Assembly (NCBI RefSeq): GCF_000972845.2
Contig: NC_040016.1
Coordinates: 25,291,320 to 25,355,319 of the forward strand
Direction: 5' to 3'
Origin: Larimichthys crocea
Taxonomy: Eukaryota; Chordata; Actinopteri; Sciaenidae
Length of the DNA: 64,000 nt
Below the pieces are notes generated by a model. That model was not told the DNA's origin, made no database searches, and was given only the letters and a program-made list of their open reading frames with translations. The translations under genes were made by a program, and so were the position numbers. This document shows, in pieces, positions 34,240 to 45,965 of the stretch; position 1 is the first letter of the stretch, and the number at the start of each line of letters is the position of its first letter.

Positions 34240-34385
34240 GTATCTTACTAAGGTTAAAAAACATAATGATTCTTATTTTCAGGTGATTAAACACTAATGA
34301 CAACATAGTCATGCATATTATATTCAACGTCTGCCATATTCTGTAAGTAGAGCCTCTTAAATCTGACACACTGGACCTTTAAATA
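34240..34385 (-). repeat. End of interspersed repeat shared with 9.2 kb and 21.4 kb
   Basis: On the minus strand it begins AAAGGTCCAGTGTGTCAGATTTAAGAGG (ends near 34382), as at 9178. It then continues through CATAGT and CACCTGAAAATAAGAATC to 34255, as at 21345-21440 in reverse. This is the longest of the three fragments. Confidence 0.7.
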
Positions 34386-34519
34386 AAATAATTCAGGGAA
34401 CATCTGTGAAATAAAAGTGTGACTGAATGACTGAATATTTGAGTAAATATATGTTTTTTTTTGTCTCCTGCATTTGTCCACAAATTCTCGTCCATGTTCT
34501 GTCCTTTCCTTTCCTGCAG

Positions 34520-34672
34520 TACACCTGGGAGAGAATCTGTTTGCATGCCGGAGCCATCGCTGGCAAATCTTCTGCAATTATGCGCAGCAGATATCCAGAA
34601 TTCATTGAGCCCAAGAGGAACATCTCATCGTGTGCCATGGTGGTCGTAAAGCTTTCCACCTCCATGAAATAG
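34520..34672 (+). other. Open frame after a splice-acceptor-like tract (unconfirmed)
   Basis: A pyrimidine tract ending CTTTCCTGCAG precedes a frame that runs about 50 codons to a TAG at 34670. It contains AGAIAGKSSAIMRSRYPEF and KRNISSCAMVVVKLS. The frame also continues upstream to an ATG at 34427. A long minus-strand frame overlaps it, so open frames alone mean little here. I do not recognise the peptide. It could be a host exon, a transposon exon or chance. Confidence 0.2.
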
Positions 34673-34752
34673 TTCCTCTGTTGGTTTGAGGATGGCACTT
34701 CTTTCTTAATGCAGATGGGGCAGAATGTACGATCGGTCAAATGTACGATCAC

Positions 34753-35650
34753 TGTGTTATTTTAGGTCCTGAAGGTGAATTTAAACTGTGTTCACATGCA
34801 AAATAGAGTATGCATTCAGCTATACAGTCCCCTTATCTCTATAAAAGCTCACAGTGAAACAGGTCAGGGCCTTGATTGATATATACAGTACAGTTAATCA
34901 GATTAAAACATGCAGCCTGTCTGAACAGCTGACTGTGGATATTAGGCTTCACCAAGAGAGACAGCGAGAGAGTAAAACAAGACTAAAAAGCAGGCAGGGC
35001 GAGTGATGGATGCTAAAAGTCCTCCAGAAACACTTCAGAGCGGAGGTCTGGGTGGATGTTTAAACGTACAAAGTGTCTGACTGGTTTGTTTCAGACACGG
35101 AGTCGATTTTCCTTTTCTTTAAGTTGTCTAAACTTCAGCAGACCTTTAAGAAGCAGCAGATCAGAAAACTGATTTTCTGGGAAGGCACTGACAAATGACT
35201 AAATCCTGCTCCCGGCTGCATCTGAACGCTCCCCTCTTTTTTTGAATCCATCATAGTGAAAAACTTCTTGTATTCTTTGCTTTTTCTTTAGTTTTTTTGT
35301 CGTCGCTGTGTCATCGCTCAGCCTTCGGACGGATCTCTTTAAGTACAGCGAATGATCCTTAAAGAGTGCAGCTGTAGAACTTGTTGCTCGCAGTCAGTTA
35401 CTCTCAGTAATGCACTTCACAGCTAACAGGAAACAGACTTCACTATTGATCCACTGTGTTGTACTGGCAAGAAGCAAAGGGTGTCTGTGTGTGCCAGCGC
35501 TACAGTACCATTATCCTCAGTGTTCAGTTTGATTGCTGCTCTGATGGCCTCTGCAACTCTTAATCACTCGTTTCATTTAGTGCTTGTGTGCGCATAAAGT
35601 CGGATTCAGACCAGGTCAACACAGGTTTTTCTATTTGAACGCACTGCAAC
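34753..35650. other. Unassigned non-coding stretch
   Basis: Nothing recognised on either strand. Confidence 0.45.
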
Positions 35651-35654
35651 AAAC

Positions 35655-35870
35655 TGCTCCACAGTCAGCCTGAAACTAAGCTCTGTCCAGGTGAAGTTCA
35701 TGGACTGAACTGTGATACTCTCCCAGTTCATGCACCCAGCTTCTATAATACGTCTCTTTCTGGTTTGCAGAGAAAATGAGCAAGCAGTGGACGAGTGATG
35801 TAGACAGTGAATGACAGTGAGGGAGCGCCGGTAACGGAAATGCCGGTGAATCAACAAAATAAGGTTCGCC
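35655..35870 (+). repeat. Three-copy interspersed repeat, copy 2
   Basis: CACAGTCAGCCTGAAAC, GTTCATGGACT, ACTCTCCCAGTT and GACAGTGA..GAGGGAGCGCCGG match the copies at 25440 and 40920, in the same orientation. Confidence 0.7.
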
Positions 35871-35872
35871 TC

Positions 35873-35960
35873 CCAGAAAACAAACCTCCATCTGGGCAGT
35901 GAGGGCCGGTTAAGTCCCTCTGTTTATCTATACGGTGATTATGTGATGAAATTTCAAACA
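35873..35960 (+). repeat. Direct repeat unit a (partner at 36063)
   Basis: CCTCCATCTGGGCAGTGAG, GCCGG and GTCCCTCTGTTTA are repeated at 36063-36150, and in more diverged form at 49945-50045. Confidence 0.75.
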
Positions 35961-36062
35961 ACCAACATTTTGACAACAGCAACACATTAGTAGCCAGTAC
36001 CCATGTGGAACAGTTGCCACAACCCGGGCGGTCCTCGCTACCAACGCTTTGGCAAACTGTTC

Positions 36063-36150
36063 CCCAGAAAGCAGCCTCCGTCTGGGCAGTGAGAGCCGGG
36101 CAGGTCCCTCTGTTTACTGATGGAGATTCTCTGATGTGATTTCAGAACAC
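36063..36150 (+). repeat. Direct repeat unit b (partner at 35873)
   Basis: CCTCCGTCTGGGCAGTGAG..GCCGG..GTCCCTCTGTTTACTGATGG. Its spacing from unit a is about 190 bases. The pair may be the ends of an unnamed element. Confidence 0.75.
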
Positions 36151-36483
36151 TTGAACTCACACTCTATCTTTCCGCTATGCACGGTGGATCAGGATTCCCG
36201 CAGCACAATCTTACAGCTTCCATAAGATTGTAAACCCACAGAAAAACAATCATAGATATCAACGTAATGAATCGACTGCAATACAAAGCTCAGGACTGTA
36301 TCTGTCCGTGTTTTCATACGCTGGGAGTGAAAATGACTCTGGGCTCTAGAGGGTTAAACAGTTCACACATCTAAATGTCTGCTGTTGTTCCTTCAGTCAG
36401 GGCGTCTGCCTCCTCTGAAGAAGTTAGATGTGAGGAAAGGAAGTGAGCTGATGCGTTAACACGATGAAAAAGAGCCTCCGATC

Positions 36484-36770
36484 ATTTCTCCCCTTCTCTT
36501 CATTTCCATCCGTCTTCCTGTTCTCTCTTTTCTCGTGCTCTCTCTCTTTCCCTCCTTTTCTCCCATGCTTTATCTTTCTCTTCTTCCATCCCTCTCTAAT
36601 TCTCTCACCACTTTTCATTTTTCTTCTGCCCATCTCCTTCCTGCCTCCCTTTCTCTCTCTCTCTCTATCATCTGTCCTCCATTCAGTTTCAACAAAGTCC
36701 TCCTACCTCTTTCCCCTTACTTCTTTTCTCATCTCATCTTTGGGTTCACGGTCCTCTCTCTCTCTCTGAG
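36484..36770 (+). repeat. Pyrimidine-rich low-complexity tract
   Basis: Nearly 290 bases of C and T with few purines, including several (TC)n runs. The open frames on both strands, rich in S/F/L/P or R/E/K, result from this composition. It ends at CTGAGCAAGGTAAGAG. Confidence 0.88.
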
Positions 36771-36799
36771 CAAGGTAAGAGAACATTTTCCTTGAGATT

Positions 36800-37499
36800 A
36801 CAGAAGTCAGTTCATGGGTCATGGTAGTGGAGAGCGGTATATCCAAATGAATCCTCACAGCCTCAGCGTGATAATAAAAGTGTTTGAATTTCTCTGTGTT
36901 CCCCTAAAAGCTCTTCTTGTCCCACAGACACATTTTCACTGTACAGCCTTTAAAAACACATTTCTGAGGGGGAAGAGTTTCTCGAACCTGTCAATCCACC
37001 TCCGGACTGAAACGATCTGATCCTGTGGAGGAAGCGAGGACTGACCAGCAGGCAGAGAAGGTCTGATAAAACCTTTTCATCATTTACCTGATTCATTCCT
37101 CCTTCCTCCTTTGTCTTCTTGTTTGTCTCTCCTCTCCGCACCACCACAGCTCATATCACAGTCTCCGGCTTGCTCTTCCCTCCCAGGAGGAGCTGGAAGC
37201 AGCAAGCTCCATTCATAATGCATATGAGCTCCAACAGGAAAACACATTCTTCATACAGTGTGTTATGAGTGGACTGGAGCTGAGGGAGAGTAATGCTACA
37301 AAGTAAACTGGCACAGTGTGATATACTCAGCATCCAGGTCCAGAACCACAGGAGTTCACACTGTGGGTCAAGAGAAAGAATTTTGTTTGGTTTTAATAGT
37401 TTATTTTCTCTTTGTCAGAAAGAATCAAACTAACAAAGAAAAAATGGACTTCCGTCATAGGTTTCGTCAGTGGTGACACACTTGCAGCCGCTGGTCCTG
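36800..37499. other. Unassigned non-coding stretch
   Basis: No gene or repeat signature is recognised. Confidence 0.45.
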
Positions 37500-38440
37500 A
37501 ATCACTGCCTGTTCGCAGCATTTCTCTCAACTCTGAAGCACGCTCAGCATCGCCTCAAGGACCTCGAAGTGGACTTCCACTGAAGGATCATTGAGACACA
37601 AACCTCTTTAAGGTAAATCCTGACTGAGCCTCCTGAAAGCTGACATCTTCTCAAGGACATTTTATTTCAAATACTGCATTCACTGAAGATCCAGAGGAGC
37701 TGTCAAGGACTAAAGGAAGCTCACAAAGATCATCTTCAAGAACTATCAAAACCTCCTTGAAAAGACTAAAGAGGTCAGGCCGTCAATGATACTGAAACCT
37801 CGTCACATAGCCTTGAACTGAGATCAACCAAGATCTCTACAGCCCTTTGGAGAACCTCTGCGAATCAATCAGTATCCCTTAAAATCTCTTTATGAACACA
37901 GTAAACTCTCAGGAACTTCATCTTTATTACGACTGCTCCGAACTCTCTTGAGGAAACACCTCAAGAAGCCTCAGGTCTGCTTTGGTGTCTACTCAAACCT
38001 ATTGTACAATCACATCTGACAAAATATCACCGTCCTCTGTCACCAAAACCTGAAAACTTTATACTTGATTTACAGTTGGTCTCTCAACACGTGTCTCACG
38101 ATGAGAGGATTCTGTGTATGAATAGAAATGTCTAATGTTGCAGACTGTAGCACTGTTGTTGAGTCTGATTGAGTCGTCCTCAATCCAATGATGAGTAATG
38201 ATTGGAAACTCCTCAAGAAACCAACCAAGAACCTTCTTCAGTGATTCGAAACCAATGAGCTTGAAACGTTACTCAAATCCCTTGACACCACTTGAGGTGC
38301 CATCTTAAAAAAATATATTTTAAAAACCTTCCAGACATCTTCAGACCCCCTCCAAGAGTCCCTGGAACCCCTTAAGAGCTCCAGCACCTCTTTGGTAACT
38401 AGTAAAACTTCCCCAAACCCCCTTGGGGCCTCTTTGAAGA
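37500..38440 (+). repeat. Degenerate repeat tract with recurrent CCTC-AAGA words
   Basis: Words such as CTCAAGGAC, CTTGAAAAGACT, CCTCAAGAAGCCTC, CTCCTCAAGAAACC, CTCCAAGAGTCC and CTTTGAAGATCC recur at irregular spacing for about 900 bases. This looks like a very old, diverged short tandem repeat. No exact unit can be fixed by eye. Confidence 0.45.
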
Positions 38441-38468
38441 TCCCTGTTTTGTGGATCACACAAATACA

Positions 38469-38485
38469 TGTGTGTGTGTGTGTGT
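38469..38485. repeat. (TG)n microsatellite
   Basis: Eight TG units. Confidence 0.93.
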
Positions 38486-38489
38486 ACAC

Positions 38490-40011
38490 ACCACTCGCTC
38501 TCCTGCTAAATTAAACCTCCAACATGCTGATCTGTGCACAGTTGCAGTCTCGCTGAGCTCCTGTAGCTCCAGGGCAGCTACCTAACAGCACGCTGCTGAG
38601 GATTAGCCTGCTTACACACTTGAAAAACACCGCTTGTGTTTCTGCGCACACCACCACGGGGATGCACGGCACATCGGTGTCGTGCAGGGAATGCTGCGTG
38701 TGCATTCGTGGGGGGATATTTAGCGTGTTACATTGAATATGCATGTGGTATTTGCATCACAGTGTTCTGTCATGGATGTACTTGTCAGAGTTGGGAAGAA
38801 GGAAGGCTTTCAAAATGAATATATAAAAACATTTTCACATTTTTATCTTCACTGGATATTTTTTATTTTACATAAAATTGTATAACAAGCAGAGAAAATA
38901 CTGTACAAATAAAATCTGTCCAAAAATGAGAAAAATACTTTATAGAAATTGGAAATTATAGATGTGTGCAAGTAGAAATGTATTAAAATGCTAATTTCTT
39001 ATATAAACCATGGCTATGTAAGCTGTTTTCACTCTCAGAGTCGTCATTGTCACCATGTTCTTGGTATTCTTAGACGAGAAGGACGCTCCAGATAACTACT
39101 CGTGACCTTGCACTTTGATAACTGGCATATTATGTTTTGCCTGCTACGTCTCCAGAGGAGCCAAACTGTAGGAAGAAAATGATCTGTTGTAGTTTCTGAG
39201 AAATACTTTGCTCATGTGTAACCTTTTGTCCGTCATCCTACAGACCGAGTACACTGTGTATGACTGCGTGACCTCCTTTGTAAAGAATGAACCTACTAAA
39301 AGACAATTCATTCCCAAGTCTTTACTTCAGTCACACACAGTTTAAATAAGAATTTCAACAACACGCAGTTTGTAGGAAACAGATGGACGGACAGTTTGGT
39401 TGTTAATGTAAAGAAAACATAGAAATTATTACAGTCGTTTTAAGATTTTATACAAATTATATGAATTAAGTCTGAATGTTAATGTTACACATGCATCTAA
39501 AATTGATTTACATGAAAATTACAAAGAGAAACATTAAATTGTTAGTATGGACATAAATTACACAACAATTCACATAAAATGACAATTGCTATCTTTAATA
39601 AACTATGTGTTTAAAACTGTTTAAGAAACCAAACCAACCATAAATATTAAAGTGATTTTTCTGTACGAAAATGAGAAATAACTGGGGAGAAAAACAGAAA
39701 ATTGCTGTAAAAATTTGAGTTATTTTTCATACATTTACATTTTTTTCAATGTACAATGAGAAGATGAAGGCAGAAGACTTCTTGTAAAGCCAGCCTCACT
39801 CTCAAGGTGCTGGACGATGACTTTAGTATGAAGCAATTTTTATTTAGTTATATTTTTATTTAGTATAAATGTGAGTTACCTGGCGCTGCTTTTAATTATT
39901 GTTTCAGTGTTCATGCCCACGTTCACTTTCAAATTCATGGAAAATTCATGTTCAGCTGTTGCTCGCTGCCACATACTGTTCAGCTCAGCGACTAAAACAT
40001 TAAAGAACACA

Positions 40012-40014
<3 letters not shown>
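38490..40014. other. Unassigned AT-rich stretch
   Basis: 38820-39780 is strongly AT-rich with no recognisable element or frame. Confidence 0.5.

Positions 40015-40056
<42 letters not shown>
40015..40056. repeat. (GT)n microsatellite
   Basis: Twenty-one GT units, the longest perfect dinucleotide array in the window. Confidence 0.98.
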
Positions 40057-40058
<2 letters not shown>

Positions 40059-40584
40059 TAAATGCAGTTCAGAGTCTAGATAATGTTCCAGCAGCCCAGT
40101 GCTTACATTAAGAGGATTTAAAAAACACACACACACACATGTAAATCGGCGACAGTTGGTGTTTTAATTAACAAAGAACGGCGCTGAGGGCATGATGTGT
40201 GTTATGTTACATAAAAGTTAAATGTAAAACATCAGAAAGTAGAAAGTCGATGTTTGTTCTGCATCTTTGTCGGTTTTAATCAACTGTATTAGCAGAATGA
40301 AAACAAAACTGACAAAGCAATAAAGAGTAAGAGACAAATAAAAGATGTTAACGATTAAGCAGATCATTAAATAGAGCTCAGTCTAATCCCCCTTCTCTCC
40401 CACACACTCTGCCTCATGCGTCACTTTCCTCTTAAAACCTCGGGCTTGCACATGCATATTAATACTTGTTCATCACACAGGCGTATCTAACAGACGCTGA
40501 TAGTGCAGCGGTGGCAGTCAGAGGTGGCAGCATGCTGCTTCTCTTGGATGGTAGCAAAGAAGTCGCTCAGGGTCTGGTGTTATA

Positions 40585-40780
40585 TCGAAGCGTTGCCTTG
40601 CCTCCTCGCTGTTTTGTGCAGCAACCTGCCTGCACACCTGTTTCCAATACTTCATTAGCCCTCGGTGTGTATAGTTCTGCTTTCCAGATTGTCAGTGTTG
40701 CCTTGTGTTATTGTGTCACGCCATTTCTTTCCTTCATCAGGTTGTCGAGTCGTTCAACGTGTTTATTAGTGCATGCAAAT
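40585..40780 (+). mobile_element. Possible LTR-like fragment
   Basis: GCACACCTGTTTCCAAT, ATTAGCCCTCGGTGTGTATAG and TGTCAGTGTTGCCTTGTG resemble the central promoter-side part of some fish LTRs. No ends, polyadenylation signal or target duplication are visible. Confidence 0.25.
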
Positions 40781-40919
40781 TTCCAAGCAGTTTGTATTTT
40801 AATGTCTACGATTAGTTTTATTGTTACGGATTAAACGTTGCCCCCTTCTCAAGAAAGTGGTCTAACTTTTCCCGACGTCACTGTCAAAGTTCTCCAGCCT
40901 AAAACGTCACCGACACCTG

Positions 40920-41180
40920 ACGAAAGATCATGGACTAAACTGCGATACTCTCCCAGTTGTGTCCTGATTTGGTTTATGATTTGCGTCTGTGTTTAGCTCC
41001 AGTCTACGCTGCAAAGCGGTGACACCAAGAAGCTTCCTCTGGCTGTGGTTGAGCGACATAGACTGTGAGTGAGAGAAAGGGAGCCGGTGAATGTGAGAAA
41101 TAAAAAGTTATTTTCTGATTGTTTCATAGCAGTTATGAATGTATTTCCTCCTGTCGCTGCCTTCATCAACTCTTCCAATC
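40920..41180 (+). repeat. Three-copy interspersed repeat, copy 3
   Basis: ATCATGGACT, ACTCTCCCAGTTGTG, GGGAGCCGGTGAA and AAAGTTATTTTCTGATTGTTTCA match copies at 25440 and 35655. It extends a little further 3' than the others. Confidence 0.68.
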
Positions 41181-42160
41181 AAAACACAGTGTCGGGAGTG
41201 TTGTGGAGAAATAGCTGAAAGTCAACGGCAGCAGCTCAGGAGGGAAGAAAGCGTTCAGGAGCCTCTGATGTCTTCTGCTGTAATATTTATTGAAGCTTGA
41301 TCAAGGAGAATCAGAGAGAGCCGGTCTCTATTCTGCCCAGCTCATGCTGGTGCTCACACTTTAAACCTTTACAGATGAAGCCACGAATACGTCACGCCCA
41401 AAGATAGTCAAAGGAAATGTATTTATCCATGTTGGTGTTCACCTTCAACACATTCTAGTCTGGAGACACTGTTGTCTGTTCATGCCAGTGGAATGTCACG
41501 TAGCTATCTATTCAGGGGGCAAACATTGAGTTTCTTCGACCCTGGTCACCAGGAAACTCTGAGATAGGCTGGCACCTGCACTGCAAACATCGGCCTTACA
41601 TGCCGGAGAGAGAGAGAGCGTCTTCTTCATCACTCTCTTCCCGTCACCATCTCGTGTTTCCATTAAAATCCTCTTCTCCTTCTTTCACACACACTGATTG
41701 TTGCATGCTACTATGCTGTTTGGTCACCTTGAAATAAATTAGTGTGACAGGACATTAACATATGCATGACAGCCTGAGCTAGGATGTCTGTGTGTGGGCT
41801 GTGAGGAAGGGAGGGAGAACAAAACAGTGGATAGGACGGTAAGCGGGACTTCAGAGCAACGAAAGTGCTCCTGGATCTATAATCCAGCTTTATTATTAGA
41901 AAGAAATCAAGCAGGACACACTTAATTAGCCACCAGAAAGTTCAACTTTGTTACTCACTTTGTGCGTTGGAAGGTCCCCATAGTTAGGAGCCATAATAAC
42001 AAGATAACAAACGATGAATTTTGTGCACAAACTGAAATAAATGATTTATTTGTAGGACTTATGTAGAACAGAAGACATCCTGTATAACGTCTATGCAAAA
42101 AGAAATGCTGCAGGACTCCTGCACGGCTGCTGCACAATCTAAACTCACTGTTTTGTTTCT
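41181..42160. other. Unassigned non-coding stretch
   Basis: A TTTATTGAAGCTTG segment near 41288 could be an LTR polyadenylation region in antisense, but this is weak. Nothing else is recognised. Confidence 0.4.
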
Positions 42161-42180
42161 GTGTGTGTGTGTGTGTGTGT
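42161..42180. repeat. (GT)n microsatellite
   Basis: Ten GT units. Confidence 0.95.
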
Positions 42181-42251
42181 TCAGGCGTGTGTGTAGGAGT
42201 CACTGCTGAAAACGTGTGTATGAGTGTGTATTACTGTTTGAGCAGGTGCGC

Positions 42252-42271
42252 TGTGTGTGTGTGTGTGTGTT
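42252..42271. repeat. (TG)n microsatellite
   Basis: About ten units. Confidence 0.95.
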
Positions 42272-42440
42272 AGTCTGAACCTGCAGCAGAGCAGGGATTG
42301 CGGTTGTGCAATAGCCTACAGTTGTGTGAAACTCGTTAATTACCCCCCTGTCTTTGATCTCGGCTTAACGAGGAGAAAACGAGGTGTTAACGAGTGCATG
42401 TGGGCTCTCTGGGACTTTCAGTTACTAAGCATGGGAAAAG

Positions 42441-42443
<3 letters not shown>

Positions 42444-42475
<32 letters not shown>
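42444..42475. repeat. (TG)n microsatellite
   Basis: Sixteen units, the third GT array within 320 bases. Confidence 0.97.
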
Positions 42476-42476
<1 letters not shown>

Positions 42477-42756
42477 AGGCGGAGTGCTATGTAGGAAGGT
42501 TCAGGTGAAGGCCCTGAAAACTTTTGGAGACCAGAGTGGTTGTATAAATGTTTGAGAGAGGTTCATTGGAGGTTGTGAAAAGGTTGTAAGTCCTGCATTT
42601 TAAAGGTAGTGTCACCTTTTCCTTTTTTCCTCTTGTTTCATGTTCTCCTCCTCCCCCTTGTGTTTCTTGTCATCACCCTGTGTCCGCTCAGTCATCCTCC
42701 TCCTGCTGCAACTCCTGTACGCCCTTTACCTCAACAGCTGTCTGTGGACTCAGCTT

Positions 42757-42982
42757 CATCCATCCAAATTTCCTCTTATCCAGAGTCGTGTCGCGGTGGC
42801 AGCAGGTTTAACAGGGCGCTCAAGACTTCCCTCTCACCAACAACATTACATCTCCTCCTCTGGGATCCCGAGGAGTTCCCAGGAACCCGGCAGAGGAAGC
42901 TCATCTTGGCTGCTTGTATCCGCAATCTCATCACTCAAAGCTCATGATCATAGGTGAGGGTTGGAACATGGATGGACTGGAA
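42757..42982 (-). mobile_element. RTE/Rex-like LINE fragment with internal deletion
   Basis: CTTATCCAGAGTCGTGTCGCGGTGGCAGCAGG and GGGATCCCGAGGAGTTCCCAGG correspond to the 3' part of the element at 16827-17337. GAGGAAGCTCATCTTGGCTGC, GTATCCGCAATCTCATCA and CATGATCATAGGTGAGGGTTGGAAC correspond to its more upstream coding part. About 230 bases between them are missing. Coding sense is the minus strand, and no frame is intact. Confidence 0.75.
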
Positions 42983-45965
42983 AGAACTTTTGAAGTTTAC
43001 AATTTGGTCTGAGTTTTGTTTTTCTTTCCACTTCTAAGATTTCTAAACGAGCTCCTCCTTAAGCAATATTTGGTTAGACACGTAGCAGATGAAGAAAACA
43101 TCTATTTTACCCGAAGGGTCGTGTTGTCAGACGCTAAAACAAGCACATTTACAGTAATAGACATGAACTTGTTTTGCAGCTGCGGCGCTCTCCTTCAATA
43201 CTGCACCAAACTCCAGACTTGTTGTCCTCGTGGTTACTTTGACACAGAACATTGGAAGGTCTGGGTTGAATTATAAAAATAAAACCTGGATAACAAACAG
43301 CTGAAACAACAGAAGGGAACTCACCATGAAAAGGAAGCCCAAGGAAACGAGGCAAATGTATTTTTCTTGGACACAGAGAAGAACACTGACCAAAGGACAC
43401 CAACGATATGAAATGAATGTTTCAAGTTAAAGATTCCTGCTGTGGTAGAAATTTTCATTAAAGTAATGTTAATCATCAATCAGCAATATTAAGCAGCATA
43501 ATTATCTGATTTGATTCGTGGTCTCAGTTGACCTTGGTTATAATGACGTGTGTTATGAATAAATTGGATACATGAGCAAATAAAGCCACTAAGGAAATGT
43601 CTAATTTATTTACCGAGCGGTTCTTTTTGGAGTAGTCATGTCATTTTATTCTGTTTCATGGTCAGCAACCTAAGCTGACTGCTCTTGTTACTGTTATGAA
43701 GTTGAGGGTCAAAGCAAAGTGGACTGAAAATAGTGAATGCCACTGTTTTTAAGTTTGGACACAAGCTGCACAAAACCATGTAGAACTTGAGATTTTTTAA
43801 TTCAATCACCATACATTCTTTTCATTGAGACCTCATTTCACGAAAACATGAATTCGTTGCACATTTCTGAGTCATTTCAACGTGAGAAACAATCCACAGC
43901 TTTGAGATAAAGGCTGTTTGCTTCTCTTATTGCTGTGCTGAAGGCCTCGGAGTCGACTTTTAATTGCAGTTTTAGAAGAAAAACAAAACAAAACAGTAAA
44001 TCGTCAGCTTCACCTCCGAGCGGCAGATGGTGAAGACAGTTTGTTCAGACAGGACAGGACGGTGTTATCAAGACGGTGCGCTGAACTTTTGAATTTGGGA
44101 ATGAGTCATTTTAAAATTTCTCTGTCACACACATTGGTAAAGTATAGCATCATGGTTCGATTGCGTCTAACTTTCTCTGTGATCTTTCTTTAAATGTCCA
44201 TGTATTGATCAGACATACAGGTGTTACTAACAGTTCGAGTTCAAACCAGTCCCCTTGCCAACCTCCTCTCTCCGGCCGAGCCTTTTTTCTATAGGAAGGT
44301 TACTTACTGAGTGAAATGACATGTTCAGCCATGACATACAAACACAAAGAAAGCTGCTTCAGTTATTTTTTATCTCCTGGACTGGTCTTTAATAAAAGGA
44401 AAGCAGATATTGCTGTCCCACAATTTCCAAAAAGTACAAAGATCATCATGTAAGTTAACGCTACATTTTTATATTATGCCAGAACTTGCAGATCAGTTTT
44501 TCAATATGTTACAGCCAGAGGGAAGCTATGAACGTGATGTTATAAAATCAGCTTGTTATAAAGTTGTTTCTCTGTGTGACACTAAAATGATCAAAGTGAA
44601 TTATGAACTGGTTTGGAGCTGTCCTTCAAATGCTGACCTCCATGTTCATCTTCTGCACATGTGGTGGCGGTGGCAGCACGATTGTCTTCCTCAGCTGGCT
44701 CCAGGATGTCCCCAGCAACACACTGCCACAACATCAGGTGCAAAGGTATGACCAACATCCAGGTCTTTGAAGAAGGTGAAAGGTGTGACAAACTGTGTGT
44801 GTTTGTGTGAGAGGGAACAAATTAAGTAGTTGGCCGTCAGTGGTGTGTTGCTACAGCAGCCCTGACCTCTAACTTTAGCTCTCACTGCTGCTCACTTAAC
44901 TCAATTTTGATTCCTCACCTTCACCCTTAATAGCGACCCTGAAATGACCCTTTAACACCTTCACACACACAAACACACCAGCACACTGCCAGCTCCAAGC
45001 CCAGAGATTAAGGACACTTCATCCTTGAGGATATTCTATCACAGTGCAGTCGTATATATTAAGTGTTGGTTATGAGCACAGAATATAAATAAATGGCAGA
45101 TACTGGGTGCAAGTTAAGAATTTACAGGCCATACCAGACATTAATCTGTTGGTGTCAGTCTCCACTCTGTAATTGTAGGGCCCAGAAAGGCAAAGGTGAC
45201 ACACAATGACTTGAATAAGGGTTTGAATTGTCCATATGTGGTTTGGAGGTGATACCATTCAGCAGAGTCGGCGCACAGGAGGTTGGACCATGCAATCCAA
45301 GGCTGTTAATCTTTAGTCCGAAACTTTCATCATTAAAAAACACAACGTCTTGATTTGGCAGCTGATTTACAGCTGGGAAAATGCCTGTAGTGATTTTGTT
45401 TGACAAGAACAAGTCTGGCCTAGATTTTGTGCTACATTTTCCTGACAATAATCAGTCAATGAGGGAATTCAAACTGCTTTTTTTTTAGACAAATAAATAT
45501 GCATCAAAGATGTCTGACTGACAGCCAGGTTTTTTGGTTAAAGGTATCGCTCCAAGGGTCTCTCCAGAGAGTTCAACATTTTGAATTTTTTTCAACAAGC
45601 TTCACAGGCAAAAGTTTGATTTTCCTCACAAGAGTAACAAGAATGGTAATTCCTGCCAAGTGAATGTACAACTTAAAACCACAAGAGCTGTCCAAACAAA
45701 GAGAAGTTTCTAACATCTTTTTAAACCTGAGCTTTTCTTGGAAACACACATACAATGGTTTAAATTGTATGTATTGTATGCAGGATTCACCGAGAGACTT
45801 AATTTAAACTTTAAAATGTAGGTACTCTTGCCTTCTCTTCAGTGATTCACTTCACTCATCGACAGCTTTTACCGTTTTTAAACTATCAAGGCTGAGCAGG
45901 TTTTTACTCAGATTTCTGGGTTTATAATGGGTGTGTATGTGGCAGAATGTTTGAGCTAGAGTGGA
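42983..45965. other. Unassigned non-coding stretch
   Basis: Frames up to about 113 codons occur (for example 44410-44751, plus strand, with QHDCLPQLAPGCPQ near its end). None shows a domain I recognise. No terminal repeats are seen. Confidence 0.45.

Noticed and set aside
36464..36795. Membrane-like protein from the pyrimidine-rich tract
   Set aside because: Both strands and several frames are open because of the C/T bias. The hydrophobic residues follow from the composition.
44410..44751. 113-codon plus-strand frame as an exon
   Set aside because: No recognised domain, no splice or start context, and an overlapping minus-strand frame.
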